A stretch of 64,000 bases of DNA from Burhinus oedicnemus (Eukaryota; Chordata; Aves; Charadriiformes; Burhinidae): contig VFFE01007638.1 in the NCBI GenBank assembly GCA_008921705.1, positions 1,106,532-1,170,531 of the forward strand. Direction: 5' to 3'. A model generated the notes under the pieces. The model worked only from the letters and a program-made list of their open reading frames with translations. It made no database searches and had not been told where the DNA came from. The position numbers and the translations under genes are program-made. Shown here in pieces: positions 24,544 through 37,265 of the stretch (positions are counted from its first letter, which is position 1; each line of letters opens with the position of its first letter).

Positions 24544-27500
24544 CTGTGGGGAATGAATATATATTATTTGGATGAAGGAAGACTCCAAATTTTCAATGTC
24601 TGAATTTGCAAGTCAGGCCAGCAATCTAACCTGTGTTGCAAGTGGCAATTTTTTATTTTTTTTTTTTTCCTTACTATGTGGGTTGGGGGAATGACTTTTT
24701 TTTTCCCCACCCTCTGAAAAAGATATGTAAAGATAACTTTTTAAAGTTGAGAATTAGAACACAAACCTAAAAGTATTATAGTTGTGCTCATTCACATGAA
24801 GTTTGTGTTTGATGTATACTTTACATATACTTTTGCCAATCTTAGCAAGTAAAACTATATATGGCATTTGTTTTATGCATGAGAGAATATTTTTGCCTGC
24901 AAAATGTCTAAAAAAAGAGTACTCCCTGTTATGTCAATTAAAATTTAAACTACATTCATATTTCTTCTTGTATTTATGAATAAATAAACATTATAGGAAG
25001 TAACTAAAAATTCAATTTATTGAGGGCACCAACATGCATGTATGTATATGTGCTTGGCTGATGATCTTATTTTGTATATTCAATTTTTATTTCATATTAT
25101 TAATTAAAATGTAAGGGATTATTAATTGATTCCTGCAGTCTTCTGGTAGTGGAATGGACTAACAGCAAGGAAGAATGTGGACAAATAAGCATTGAGGCAA
25201 GCAATAATTCATACATTTGAGAAATACCCTTTTTCACTATTGCAGACCTCCTCATAAAAAATACCCACAAAATGAAACAGAAGGATATAATTATAGGATA
25301 ATAATAAAGATTCATATAACATTATTTATTTGTACATTTATACAGAATAAAAAGTTTAAAATCTTCCAATCTGATGACTTATATTATTCATGGTGCATAT
25401 TTATGTATAATGCTGAGATTGAGTATATGTACATTTACGCATATGAAGTAATCTATACACTCACTGTATAAGTTTATTTACCATATACAATCAATAAACA
25501 GTGTCTGAATATATTAATAAATATGTATATATGCATGCATTCTCAGCAGTATTAATATACACATCAGCAATATATGATTGCTTCTTTTTTCATATAAGGC
25601 ACAATTTCACCCTCCTGACTTTGAAAGTTTCTACTATTTTCATGGGAATTTCTCTTGATAAGGACTTTAGGATAACATCAATCAAGACCTATTTAATCTA
25701 CACTCAATTTCTATTTAGCATCAGGGATTACAGTGAAGTGTATATTTCTGAATGTTTTTCTATATACATCTTACTACTTAACGAACAACAGGACCTGAAA
25801 AACAACGTGACCAATCCTCCTTACTTCAGTAGAAAGGGGTTTAGTGCATTAGTCTTGACATTTTTTAACATTGTTTTCATGGGATGACAAAAGCACAAAA
25901 GTTGGTAGAATTCCAATTTAATTTCTCTAGATCTATTAAAAACCTGATTGTAAAAGCTGCACAACATAGTTTATAATGAAAAATACTCCATTATTGCCAT
26001 GATTTTCTTTCCCTAGTTACTTCATGAAGACAGTTAAGGCTCAATATAAATTCTAACTCATTAGCTCAATACTGTCTCAATCCCAGTGTAAATTGTTCAG
26101 AAGTAGGTAATGAAAATTCAGTCCAAACTCTCCCGCAATCAAACAAAGCAATTTTATGAAACAATGAAAAGAATCAATTATATGAGATACTTTTATTATT
26201 TTACAAGAAATTGTTGCAATCTTTATGCAGCGTACATAGCTGAGCGGTTAATACATTACTTGAATCTCATCACCTCTGATAAGTGAACATGTTTTCTTGT
26301 ATTTTGAGAACTCAAGGACTCTCAAAAAACCATGAACCTACTTTCAAACACATACCTAACTGAAGGAGCTAAATCTTAGCTGGAAAAATAACTTTTTTCC
26401 TTCTGATTTTCTTTTTTCTAATTTTATGCGTTTTGCCACTGTGACATATACATTTCACTTGTTCTGAATATTCATCTATTAAAAAATATGACCCTGGAAA
26501 TGAGAGTTAAACACAAAAAGTGAGTTCATCTCACTTAATTTTAGCCAACATATTGGTGTTGATGCAGATACAGGAAGACGGGTAGTTCCAGATGGTCATT
26601 CATCCCATCTTTAGGGTACGTTTCCGTAAAATAGTACATCTTTTTTTTTGTGGTCCTTAGGGCTTCATTAAAACACAACCACCGAAAATCTGACTATACA
26701 ATGTCAAGTCCTGAGCAAGAACAAGCCCAATCTTAATTTTTGCACCCGCTAAGAAAAGCTGAAAAGAGAACTTTGTTCTGGCGGGTCTTGCAGTGGAGCA
26801 CATACTGCTTGCCCATCTTGCTCTAGCTTCACACTTAATGTGGTACTGTCTGTCCTGCTGTGGTCAACGTGAAGGCAGCAAAGGCCCGCTACACTGGCTA
26901 GTTTAGTGCAAGTGCGATTGCACTGTGATTCAGATGAAGTCAGCACTGCCTGGTGATCAGGTAATGTCCAAATGAAATGGAGAGGGAAATACCGCAAGAG
27001 ACAAATGGAATGAATGGCCTCTGGGCATGCCTTCGTCTGCCCAGTAACTGCAGAAGAAGCTTTTACAAATGGCATAGACTTAGACGGCTTAAGTAAGATG
27101 AATCTGGGCCAGAATGTCTCGGGTTTTTTTAGCTACAAACTCTCTCGTCTTCCCCATCCACTGAAAAGTCTTTTTTTGACACTTATTTTTTGTTCCTTAT
27201 GAAAAACAGAGATAGAAAAGGCTACGATTGTAAAATGTATTTCAGACTTGGAGCAAAATTCTCTAATTTACATGCAAAGTTCTAGTATTCTTAACAAGGT
27301 CACTATGTTACAAATCCTTTAAGTTTATTGTTTTGTACTTTCCCATCAAAACATGACGACATCCATATGTGACATATATATATGAACACATATAATACAT
27401 AAATATATATTAGTAATTATATGAATATTTTTAATATCATAAACAAGGAAGATTTTTACATTTTCTAGGGCTGGTGAATTCCCAGTAATAAGATATTTTC

Positions 27501-30500
27501 CCTATTTCTTTGCAAGACCTTCTACAGTACAGTTAATTTCATGTTACGCACTGATGTTCAGTATGGAGATGGAGTTAATTCTGCTGTGACCCTTCCTAAC
27601 CTGGTCACAGAATTTTGCACGGTCAGTCATAGATTGCCAATTATGGCACTACTTATGTGGCTCAGAAATTAGAGCTTTTCTAAATCAGTATTCCCTTCTG
27701 CCTCAAAATTACAGTGTCTATTGTTTTAGAGTGATATCGAACCCAATAATAAATTGGGAGAAAGAAGACAAGCTTCAGAAAGCGAAGTATCGAGGCTACC
27801 GTTTAGTCAGTGACAGATTCTTTAATACTTGTAGTCTGGCATCATCTGTCAACATTTGTTTACAAGGAAAATGATTCATAGACAGAATCCAATCCATAAC
27901 ATTAGAAACCACTTTCAAACTACAGGCTGTTGCACTCCTGAACACTTTAAGTGGACAGCCACAGATACAAATAGTCTTGGCCATTTGCTGTGTTTTTCTT
28001 ATGTTAGTTAAGCGGAACAATCTTCCTCTTAGAGGAAACAGTTATTTTCATTAATGTCAAAGCGAAATAAGTGTTATTCCTTAGACGCTACTCACCGTCT
28101 GCACAACTAAGTGCAAGCTACCGGTTCTGTCACTTTTAACATTTGATTTTGATTTAACGCGTACAGTGGTTTCAAAGAGTATTAAAAATCTGTTGCCTTC
28201 TTCCTCTTCACTTGTTGCCCTGCTGGAGGTTTATGTTTTTCCAGTTTCCATCAGTGGTTGTCAAGTCTTTGTAATAGGATTAAAAGCTTGGACACCTGAT
28301 ATCCCTGGGTGCTGCAGTTCACCCTCATAAAAGCTGTTTGCTTTAAATTGAGAGAAAATCAGTTTTTAGTGGCATAATTAATTAAATTATGCAAAGTGTT
28401 CCAGATTCAGCATAACACTTTCTGAAGCAGCAATTGGAAGCTCTACATTGCATTCAAACTGCATTTCAATTGATGCTGCACCAGGCTGACCACAGAGTAG
28501 CATTTTCAAGGCTTTCAAGCACAAGGGATCCAATTTTGAAATGCAGATGCTTAATGTTGAGTGCTCAAACCCCATACATGTGCACTTGAATAGGCAATTT
28601 GGTAGCCAACTACGTATTTCATGTGTAATAGTGCTGATACGAGCACTAACAAATTTGAAACTGAAGTTCCAAATGTAAGTACACATGCTTAAAAACCGGG
28701 CTCAGATTGTCTCACATTTACTCATCATGGACAACCTGATGGAACAAAAATGACAACACATTTTCGTAATTTAAAAGGCGGACTACAGAATTCAGTGTTT
28801 TCCCCATCACCAACATTTCAGCACATACTGTCCATAATGTGAGTTACCTTCTCCCATAATCAGCGGTTACACAACCAACCATTATTTGTACACTGAAGTG
28901 GGTCTGTAAAAGCCTGATGCCTGGATTATTTATATTCATTAGTAGCACAATTAGGTAGCTAAGGATGGTAATAATAAATGAAAACAATTCTGGACTGGAA
29001 GGTAATGCAGCCAAGAAAAAGAAAATGAAGCAGAAAACTAGACTGTACAATGTCAGCCTCGCAAACAAACTCTGATCTAAACGTACCAGACTCATTTTTA
29101 CAATCATATCTCTTATTTGTTTACTCCTTTTCCTTTCTCATTCTGTCCTCTTTGGAATTCAGCTTGCCTAAATTTATGTTCCTACAAGGTGGGCTGAGCA
29201 GTTTAGTTCCCGTGCTAGTCAACAGGTATCTAGCCAACAGGGTCTGGAGAACCATGGAGCTCCCTCTGTGAGAGAAAGACCTGTCTTCGGTCGTCTGAAT
29301 ATGAATCTCCTGGTTCCAGGGACTACAGTGACCTTTCTCCCAGACTCAGTTGCCTAAACACACACCACAACACACACCAAAAATAATTTGAGACGTGTCT
29401 TACAGGGTTGGTGAGTACAACACAGCACCTGCAGGAGACCCCATGGCCATCTGGAGATGGAGATCAGGCAGGATACTCGAGGGTATCTAAGACAGTAGCA
29501 CATTCTTATGTCTAGGCAACTAAACCAAACCTTTCTTAATTATAGGTGGATTTTAGAAATTAAAATTAGGCTATCTGCCAGGCCCTCAGGTCTTCCCCTT
29601 CCTTTCATGTGGAAAACTTGGATATTTTATGGCATCTCAGAGAACACTTCAAGCCTGTCTTTAGGCAAGTGAATCCCAGCCCTGGCTCCGGAATGGTTTC
29701 AGGTACTATTACATACACAAGCAATATCACATGGCAAAAACACAAAAGCCAGCCTGAGCTTATACTAACAACTCAAATCACTACTTTTTTTTCTTTTTGT
29801 GTACTACTGATCTTTTTTCAGTCTCCTAATCTTGCTGTTATCTTCTGTGTTTGCTGAAACAATTTGTATCTCGGCAACAATTACCAAACAAAGCATCAGT
29901 ATCAGCTGTGTTGGCTCATTTTTCTGAAGTGGACTATTCACTACCTAGGCTATTTATGTCCACTGGAAAATATGCATAATCAGTCTGCTAAAAGTTGGTA
30001 ATCTCAGCACCCTGACAGTGAGGAAACCTCTTCATAAAACTGTTCAAATCAAACCCTGATGCTTTAGACTTCGAATCATTGTAAGTTCGTGATTCCTTTT
30101 TTGTATAATTCGGTCCCCTGAAATCAGCTGTAGTATTTACCTGCAATATATGACTGTTGCGAGACAGACATCTATAGATAAAGGCACTTTTGTAAGACCT
30201 CTGTGTTACTGCTGTATCACTAAAAGCAAAAAGACCTTTGCCATATGTTAACAGTATCTGTCTCGTATTATCGATACTTTAAAAAAACAGTGTTATTACC
30301 TCTTCTGAGATCACAAAGTGATCCGGAGAGCAAGTACTACGGCATAGGAAAATAACATTTCCCAGGACTTCTCTGGAACACTTTGCATTCTGCTTTAGAA
30401 AAGGATTTTTAATTTTTTTCCCCCTTAAAAAGCCTTGCCTTGTTATTTTTTACGGTTATATAATCATGCTTATGCTCTTAAATAGACCATGAGCAATGTG

Positions 30501-31156
30501 GCCTGATAATTGAAAGTTTTTATAGTTTTCTCTAACGTAGTGGGCTTATGGGTCTAGTATTTGTAGTTCTGCTATTACCATGATGGAGCATAAATAGGTA
30601 TAGCAGCAAATTTTGCAAAAAAAACCCCCAAACGACGACTATTCTTTGATAAACCTTTTCCCACAGAAATACATAAAGGAGAAGCCAAGAGAACCTTCGA
30701 AATCACATATGGTTTCTTCTCGGCAGACAACAGTAGCAATCTGATAAACAGGTTTTAGCCTCAGTCATGTTGACTGCTTCATTCACTGTCTTCATTTTAT
30801 TGCATAGGTTTTTCTTGGCAATGGCAGAGAAACGGTAACTGCACTTTGCACTGTAAACCAGATTTGTACCGACTTTACTCACCCTTTCCGCATTTATATT
30901 CCAATAAATAAAAACTGTAGTACAAACTGGTAATTTCAGGAAATAAAACGGAATGCTACATGCTCAATATCAGAGCATATGCTTAATCATGAATCAGAAA
31001 ATACTGAATTTATATAAACTACTAAGTGAAAGAATTTTTTTTTACAGTGACAATGAATCCCTTGCAATATATGTGTTATATTTTATACTAATCCTTTATT
31101 ATTTCACCAAAAAGATTAACAGAGGAAAAGCTTTTTTAAAATTCAATTTAATGAAT

Positions 31157-31202
31157 AATGAAACTGTCCAACACAAGTGAATGAAACTGTCCAACGCAAG
31201 TG
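31157..31202. repeat. Tandem duplication, 2 x 23 nt
   Basis: The unit aatgaaactgtccaacacaa+gtg is followed directly by a copy with one change (acacaag to acgcaag). This is a recent-looking local tandem duplication in AT-rich intron. Confidence 0.93.
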
Positions 31203-31690
31203 AAAGCTCAGCAACTCAGTTACAGGCTGTGTGATATTTACCTAAAAATAGATTTTCCATTTGTCTCCTTTCACAAATACCTAACTTGTCCTCATTTCCT
31301 AGATCATATACAGTTTATTTTTATGGTTATATGATGTTGTAAGATGAGTGCAATTTAGACATGTAAAAGTAAATTTCTAACTTCCCCAAGAAATAAAGAA
31401 TTAGATGCAGATATAGGCACTGTATTCAGGAAAATAATAACTGGACAACATTTTACTGACAGGTACACCTGGGAAAATATGTTAAACTCAGAGCAGAAAG
31501 CTAGAATTACAGCTAGTCCCCTGATGTAGAATTTTTATAATATGAAGACTAATGAGCTATCAGAAGTCAACCAAATCAGCAGAAAACCACATTTTTTTTC
31601 TCTCTCAACATGGTGAACACCACAAATTATTTAGTGAACATCTCGATTACAGTTGTATGTGCTTATTTACAAAAATTTCCCATTTAATAG

Positions 31691-31760
31691 ATAATTAATA
31701 TATTAATATATATTCTATATTCTAATATATATTGTGTGTAATTGTGTATATGAATATTTT
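31691..31760. repeat. AT-rich low-complexity tract
   Basis: Repeated taatata/tatatt words over about 70 nt (ataattaatatattaatata and similar). Confidence 0.8.
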
Positions 31761-33009
31761 CTGTATGCTTAAGGAACAGGTGAGACGGAATATGCCCGGC
31801 TGAGTAGTATATAACTTCATGTTGAGAACATTTTCAGGGAAATACATATTTAAGTTCTTTTAGCATAATATCCCCTGTTGATTCAGTTTATAAAGAAAGA
31901 AGCTATCCTCATTCAATTTTTTGCTCCGTATAATCAGTATAATAGGCTCAGTATAATAGACTTCATTTTTAGTACAGTGGAAACTGAAACAGACAGATCC
32001 AGAAAATCGTCTAAGGAGGAAGACGCAGGTTTGAGCTTCTGAGTGACAACATTGTGATTCAGGCCTGTGGGCAAGTGCCTAAGCTTTGTAGAAAATATGA
32101 ATTTGGATGGGTGTTTGCTTAATGTCTACACTGGTCTGATGTAGGCGATTCCTCAGTTGGTGTGGACCATGATTTCTGATCCTTACTACGTCTACTTTGA
32201 GTTTCACTGTGTCTGATTCCATACTAGCAGTGCTCAAAAACAAATAAACCAAACCAAAGCAATACACCATGTATCTATTCAGTAAGTTGTCTTCCCCATT
32301 TTCTTTACTTTTACTAAAGAATTAGTTCAAATGACCCAAAAAAGTTTAAAAAAAATAATAATCTAATTACTGTCCCTTTAACTCAAAAAGAAAAATCCTG
32401 CAGATTTTCAGGACACCTCAGTACAGCTGACAGTCCTGTAATACAACAAACTAACAGAAAAAAAAAAAAAGTAGAAAATCCTCAGTAAACATACTGTGAA
32501 AAGTATGCATTAGATAAAGTGCATAAAGTGAGAATCCCAAGTTTCCTAACGTCTTCTGCAAATAAACACTAAAAAGACATAAAAAGCCTGACCACACTTT
32601 GCCCCACCTGTTTCAGCTGTGTTAACAATACAGAAAAATATGACTTGCAAAATACATCGGACTTGAAGCACTGAAATGAAAAGCAAGAAGGCCTCTGTAA
32701 ACTCACTCCAGTCTATTTAGAAAAAGATCCACCAGGGAGGAAAATGCAAAGCAGGGAGGTTGACATATTACAGGTAATCCTGTTTATTGATGAGTTTTTT
32801 AAAAAAAAGCAAGACGAATATTTCCCTTTCCCGCACAAATGCTGCACAAACTCAACAGTACATGGGCTCTAAAATGTTGCACACAGAATACTTCCTTAAC
32901 CATTATTCTTCAGATTTTTGGTTACTGATATTTTTAGTCATTTTCTTAGAAAACAAGGCTAAATTGTCCAAACCCAGTCCTTATTAATAATAATAGATTA
33001 ATATCCACT

Positions 33010-33345
33010 CTTAAGCAAATTTGACAGCAACTACGTCCCTATGCTCTCTGGGAAAATAACCACAAGTTGGCCGCATGAAACCCCGCCAGCTGCAACAAGT
33101 TTCAGATGCTCTCCGGAGCACACAGCTGTGTTTCCCATTCAGGGAAAAGAAGGATTTGTGTTTGCCCAGATCTTGGCTCGATGTGCAGCGCGGGGCTGGA
33201 CGCACCCTGCCCAGGGAACGGAGGTTTCCGAATTGACGCCGTGTCTCTTCCACACTAGACTTCCCAAACCACGACACTGCTGCAGGAAAGCCAGAAGACC
33301 GCACGAGCTCTGAGGCTCGTAGAGCCACCTCCTCCTCCCGTGGGA
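33010..33345. promoter_or_regulatory. Intronic CpG-rich patch (orphan CpG island candidate)
   Basis: In the middle of AT-rich intron, about 330 nt have a GC content a little over half and roughly 18 CpG dinucleotides by hand count, giving an observed/expected ratio near 0.7. Examples are the GCGCGGGG, GACGCACCC and GACGCCGTG blocks around 33180-33250. Both strands are open over about 300 nt in the patch (33041-33313 plus, 33011-33328 minus), as expected of CpG-rich DNA with few stops; neither peptide is recognised. It could be an alternative or antisense promoter, an orphan CpG island or a GC-rich unique segment. Confidence 0.5.
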
Positions 33346-33518
33346 AGCAGGTGCTAACTCAAAGCTTCAGGAGAAACTGTCTTACTCTTGAGTTGCCTTT
33401 ACAGCTTTGATTTAGCTCTCTCATGACCATTTTGATATAGTCTGTAATTTTTAGGTCTTACATAGCCTTTTTGTAAATACGCTGCATGCAGTAAGCTCAC
33501 ACCTCAAAGGAATCCAGT

Positions 33519-33666
33519 GATAATAATTATAATAATAACAATAATTATTATTATTATATATTTATATATTATTGTATAAGAATAATTATCATAACAATTA
33601 TAATTTTATATTTTAATACATTATTATAATTTATTCTCGTTGTTGTTATTATTACTATTATTAAAA
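33519..33666. repeat. AT-rich trinucleotide-like tract (TAA/TTA)n, degenerate
   Basis: About 150 nt of ATA, TAA and TTA words, ending in a GTT/ATT part (cgttgttgttattattacta). It is partly self-complementary, since TAA-type words in the first half pair with TTA-type words in the second. Confidence 0.88.
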
Positions 33667-33755
33667 ATGCCCATTTTCTAGCTTTTAGATACACAACTTC
33701 ACCACTTCGGCGTTATTTGAACACGTATGTATCTGTGTGTACACTACCTTTATGT

Positions 33756-33775
33756 CACACACACACACACACACA
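33756..33775. repeat. Microsatellite (CA)10
   Basis: Ten perfect CA units followed by tatacacacgc. Confidence 0.95.
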
Positions 33776-34444
33776 TATACACACGCAAACCACACGTGTA
33801 AGTACGTAAATGGTACAACAAACTGTCAGCTAGAAATTTGCTAGAAAATACCCTCTTTTCACAACTTGGATTCGTATATGGAGCATATATGTCAACCAGC
33901 TCAAAATCCAATATACTCATCCTAGCAAACAAAATCGTACCATGAATCATGCTTCCTTCATTGAGGTTTAACACATATATTATCTTGTGTTTGCCGCAGA
34001 TTAAGAATCGTTATTACAGCTCAGCTGTTACTCAGTACTTCACTATGCTACAGTAACTTCATTGTGCATTTAAGCCTTTCGTTTTTTTTCTGTATTTCCA
34101 TGTCCCAAGACAGATGACCGTGCCATTCTGTTTCTCAGAGAAGGAAATCTTAATCTAAGAGTTCATGGATCCCGAGTCTTGTTTCTGGACTGCTGAAACT
34201 GTTCCTGCACATGATTTATTGTTTTCTCAAGATGACGATGAAAAAAAATGACAACTGGTATGACTAGTAGTAGCAGTAGTAGTAATAATATGTGATAGTT
34301 AGAGCAGGTGGACAGCCCTGGCCCCAAAGGGCTTACAGTGTGAAAATACTGTAAGAAACAGTACATACACACAGACAACAGACTACAAGGAATTTCACTC
34401 AGTAACAAAGTTATATATAGATATATATCTGTTATAGTTGCTTC

Positions 34445-34561
34445 TCACAACTGCTGCTGTTTGTGCAAAAAGGATCATTTTCTCTTTGAGCTTTAGTCTA
34501 CCAACATTGTCCTATTTATTTACATATTGATACCCTACTCCATTCACAACTGCTGCTGTTT
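34445..34561. repeat. Direct repeat of an 18-nt word, 99 nt apart
   Basis: TCACAACTGCTGCTGTTT occurs at 34445-34462 and again at 34544-34561, identical. The flanks do not match beyond a base or two. Confidence 0.8.
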
Positions 34562-35624
34562 TTCTGACTGGAGCCTTACAAAAATGATCAAAGGTAAAAT
34601 CTTAATGCAAAGGCAGCCAAAAGTATTAAATTGGATTAAGAGGGCAGGAATATGAAAGTGATATATCTTAAACAGTAAATTTCTTAAATATTTTCCTTGA
34701 TTTTTGTGATTTGGGGGGGCGTTAAATACTTCCTAATTAATTTTGGTATTTTTGTTTCACTTTCAAAAGGGAAAGACATCACTATCTTTAAGTTATTTAA
34801 AAAGAAATATTTATTTATCTTTACTTCTGAAGAGGCCTGGATCACTGTCACCAACAGCCATCTCTAGTGGCAAAAATTGTCACCTACTGTGGAAGAGACA
34901 AAAGAGTGAAGCCAGTGTTTGACACAAAAGCCTTTGTCATTAAATGATAGCATGTTACGATAATTTATTCAATATTGGCTTAGAGCTATCTCTTTTTTTT
35001 TCTGTAATAGTTCTAGGACAAGAAAGTTCTCCTAAGCTGTTACAGGAAGTTTTAGTACTCTGAACTATACCACATAAATTTACACTCATTCTAGTATCTT
35101 ATATCAAACCAATTTGTGCAGAACACATGCACCTTTTAATTGTACTTTAAACAATATATCTAACTGTGTCTTAGGGAAAATTCCAAGCAAGGGTTTTACA
35201 CCCAGATCCATCTCGTCTAGTAAAAATCGGGACGGTAGACTCCTTCACTGGTCAGGAGAAGACATAAGCCCATGTCTTATTCTCATTCCTAGCTCCATCA
35301 ATCTTTCTTCATGACCAGTAATTCAGCTGGTCAGAGATGAGGGGAGATGCATAACAGGAGAGACAACTGGTACATGCATAGACAAAAAAGTACTTTTTCT
35401 TCACCCTGCCTTGACTCAATTAGTAATAACATTCTTCAAGTCAGAATTGTGGGTACAGTGTTGACAAAGATAACTTCTGTTCCCAGGTCTCTTGCTTTCT
35501 GGACAAGTTTCTTGACTAGTGTATAACTGGTGGCTATTATACAATAACAAGGTGGGCTAGGTGCCTTCTCAGCAGCCTGCGTTCGGTGCTCTGCACCCCA
35601 AAGGGATAAAGATGTTTCTCCGTG

Positions 35625-35653
35625 TTAAGTCTCTCAGAACTTAAGTCTCTCAG
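35625..35653. repeat. Short tandem duplication, period 16
   Basis: ttaagtctctcag occurs at 35625 and again at 35641. Confidence 0.8.
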
Positions 35654-36959
35654 GCTTAAGCCCTACAAACAAGGAGATGTTACCATGCATTAGCATTTTA
35701 CATTGTCCAGCTCAGTATCTGATATTTATAGAACATCACTCATCTTAAGTTTCTCAAAGCCATATGAAAACACCTCAGCTGGTTTTCTGGATTCCGTTAC
35801 AGTGGCCAGGCACCTGAAAGTTGCTTGAAATCGTTCTACCACACTGGAGCTAGCAGTGTGTTTTATTGTGTACAATCCATCGTTACAGACCATTATTGAC
35901 TACAAAGAAGTCGACACTGCTGATTTTTAGCTACCTCAGGTCAGATGAGAAGGATCTGGATGTAAATCTTTGTCTAGTGTTTTCTTTAATGCACAGTGCT
36001 AGGCGTGTTGTTGATGGGTTATTCTGAAAAACTGTTAGCTTCTACCATGATCGTTTTCTTGGTATAACCCAAGGAACCATGATGCTGTACCTTCAAGAGC
36101 CTGTTAAGTCATGTCCCTGTTACAATATTAAGAATAGGTTTCCAGGTCTGCACTTTGTTAAAAGCGTCAGACAAAGCAGAGTCCCAAATATCTTCTAAGG
36201 GCTGCTAGGACAGTCTGATGTTCAGGGACTGGTATTCTGATGTTATCACTAATAAATCAAAAATGTCAGGTCATCGTAACCACTGTATTTGTCCACCTTC
36301 AGCACAACCCAATCTCTGCTTTGTCCATACAGCACAGAGAAGCCACAGCAGATTCTTCGAAAGTACTGGACTGCAAAACCATGTCATTTTCTTGAATATT
36401 AAACTCATCTGAGAATGCTCTCGTGAATGTCCTTTAAGTACTTCTCAATGGGGCCTAAAAGGTCTCTTCCTCTGTCAAACACAACTAATATGCACGCGCA
36501 AAGAAAAAAAATTTGTGCATAATGTGTTGTCAAACTTGTTATTACTCTTCATATATGAAAATGTAAGTGAACTGATCCTTTTAATACATGCTGCTTAAGT
36601 AAAGAAAAGCAACAGTGTTAATTTTACATTGAAAACTCTTTAGGCACAGATCTTGAACTAAAATATTGGACAAAGGCCAGACGTTTTCCTGATGCTCAAG
36701 GAACAATTATGCAAAAATTGTGTCTGCTTTTGCAAATTCTAATTTTTTTTTTCTGATTTAAGATTTTTGTGTCCTTAAAACAAACAAACATTTTTTCAAA
36801 AGCTTTGTTTTTGCAAAAAATCTGTCTAGTATATAGTCAATATAGATTTCTGTCAAAAATAAATGTAAAAACTACTGGTTTACAGTAAAAGCTGCATTTC
36901 TCACTTTTAAATCATCAAGACATAAACATACAGACAAATCATTAACAGGCAACAACTAC

Positions 36960-36987
36960 CCTAGAAATCAAATCCTAGAAATCAAAT
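36960..36987. repeat. Tandem duplication, 2 x 14 nt
   Basis: cctagaaatcaaat is repeated exactly twice in a row. Confidence 0.9.
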
Positions 36988-37184
36988 TTGGCCTAAAGGC
37001 CAGAATAACTTAGAGTGGTATTCCTAGAAATGGAATTATAAGTAGTAGCACCTGACATTTGGCACACAAATTTGGCATACAGCTTACATGCCCTGCAAGA
37101 TGTAGAATACATAATTCCACAATTATACTCCTTAACAGGAAAACATCTACAAATCATTTTTAAATATCTTTCTCTTTAAAAGAT

Positions 37185-37265
37185 TAAGACTGAAATCCCG
37201 TTTCCATTGAAGTCAGTGAGACTTGACTAAGGCCCAAATTTCATTCCACTTGCTTTGATGCACCA
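37185..37265. repeat. Possible ancient repeat remnant with a ttgaagtcagtg core
   Basis: The run tttccattgaagtcagtgag, then gcccaaatttcattcc, resembles the cattgaagtcaatgg phrase found in old dispersed repeats of sauropsids. Family not assigned and borders approximate. Confidence 0.35.

Noticed and set aside
25217..25887. Plus-strand frames up to 128 codons rich in Ile, Tyr and Phe
   Set aside because: Composition reflects AT-rich DNA; nothing recognisable.
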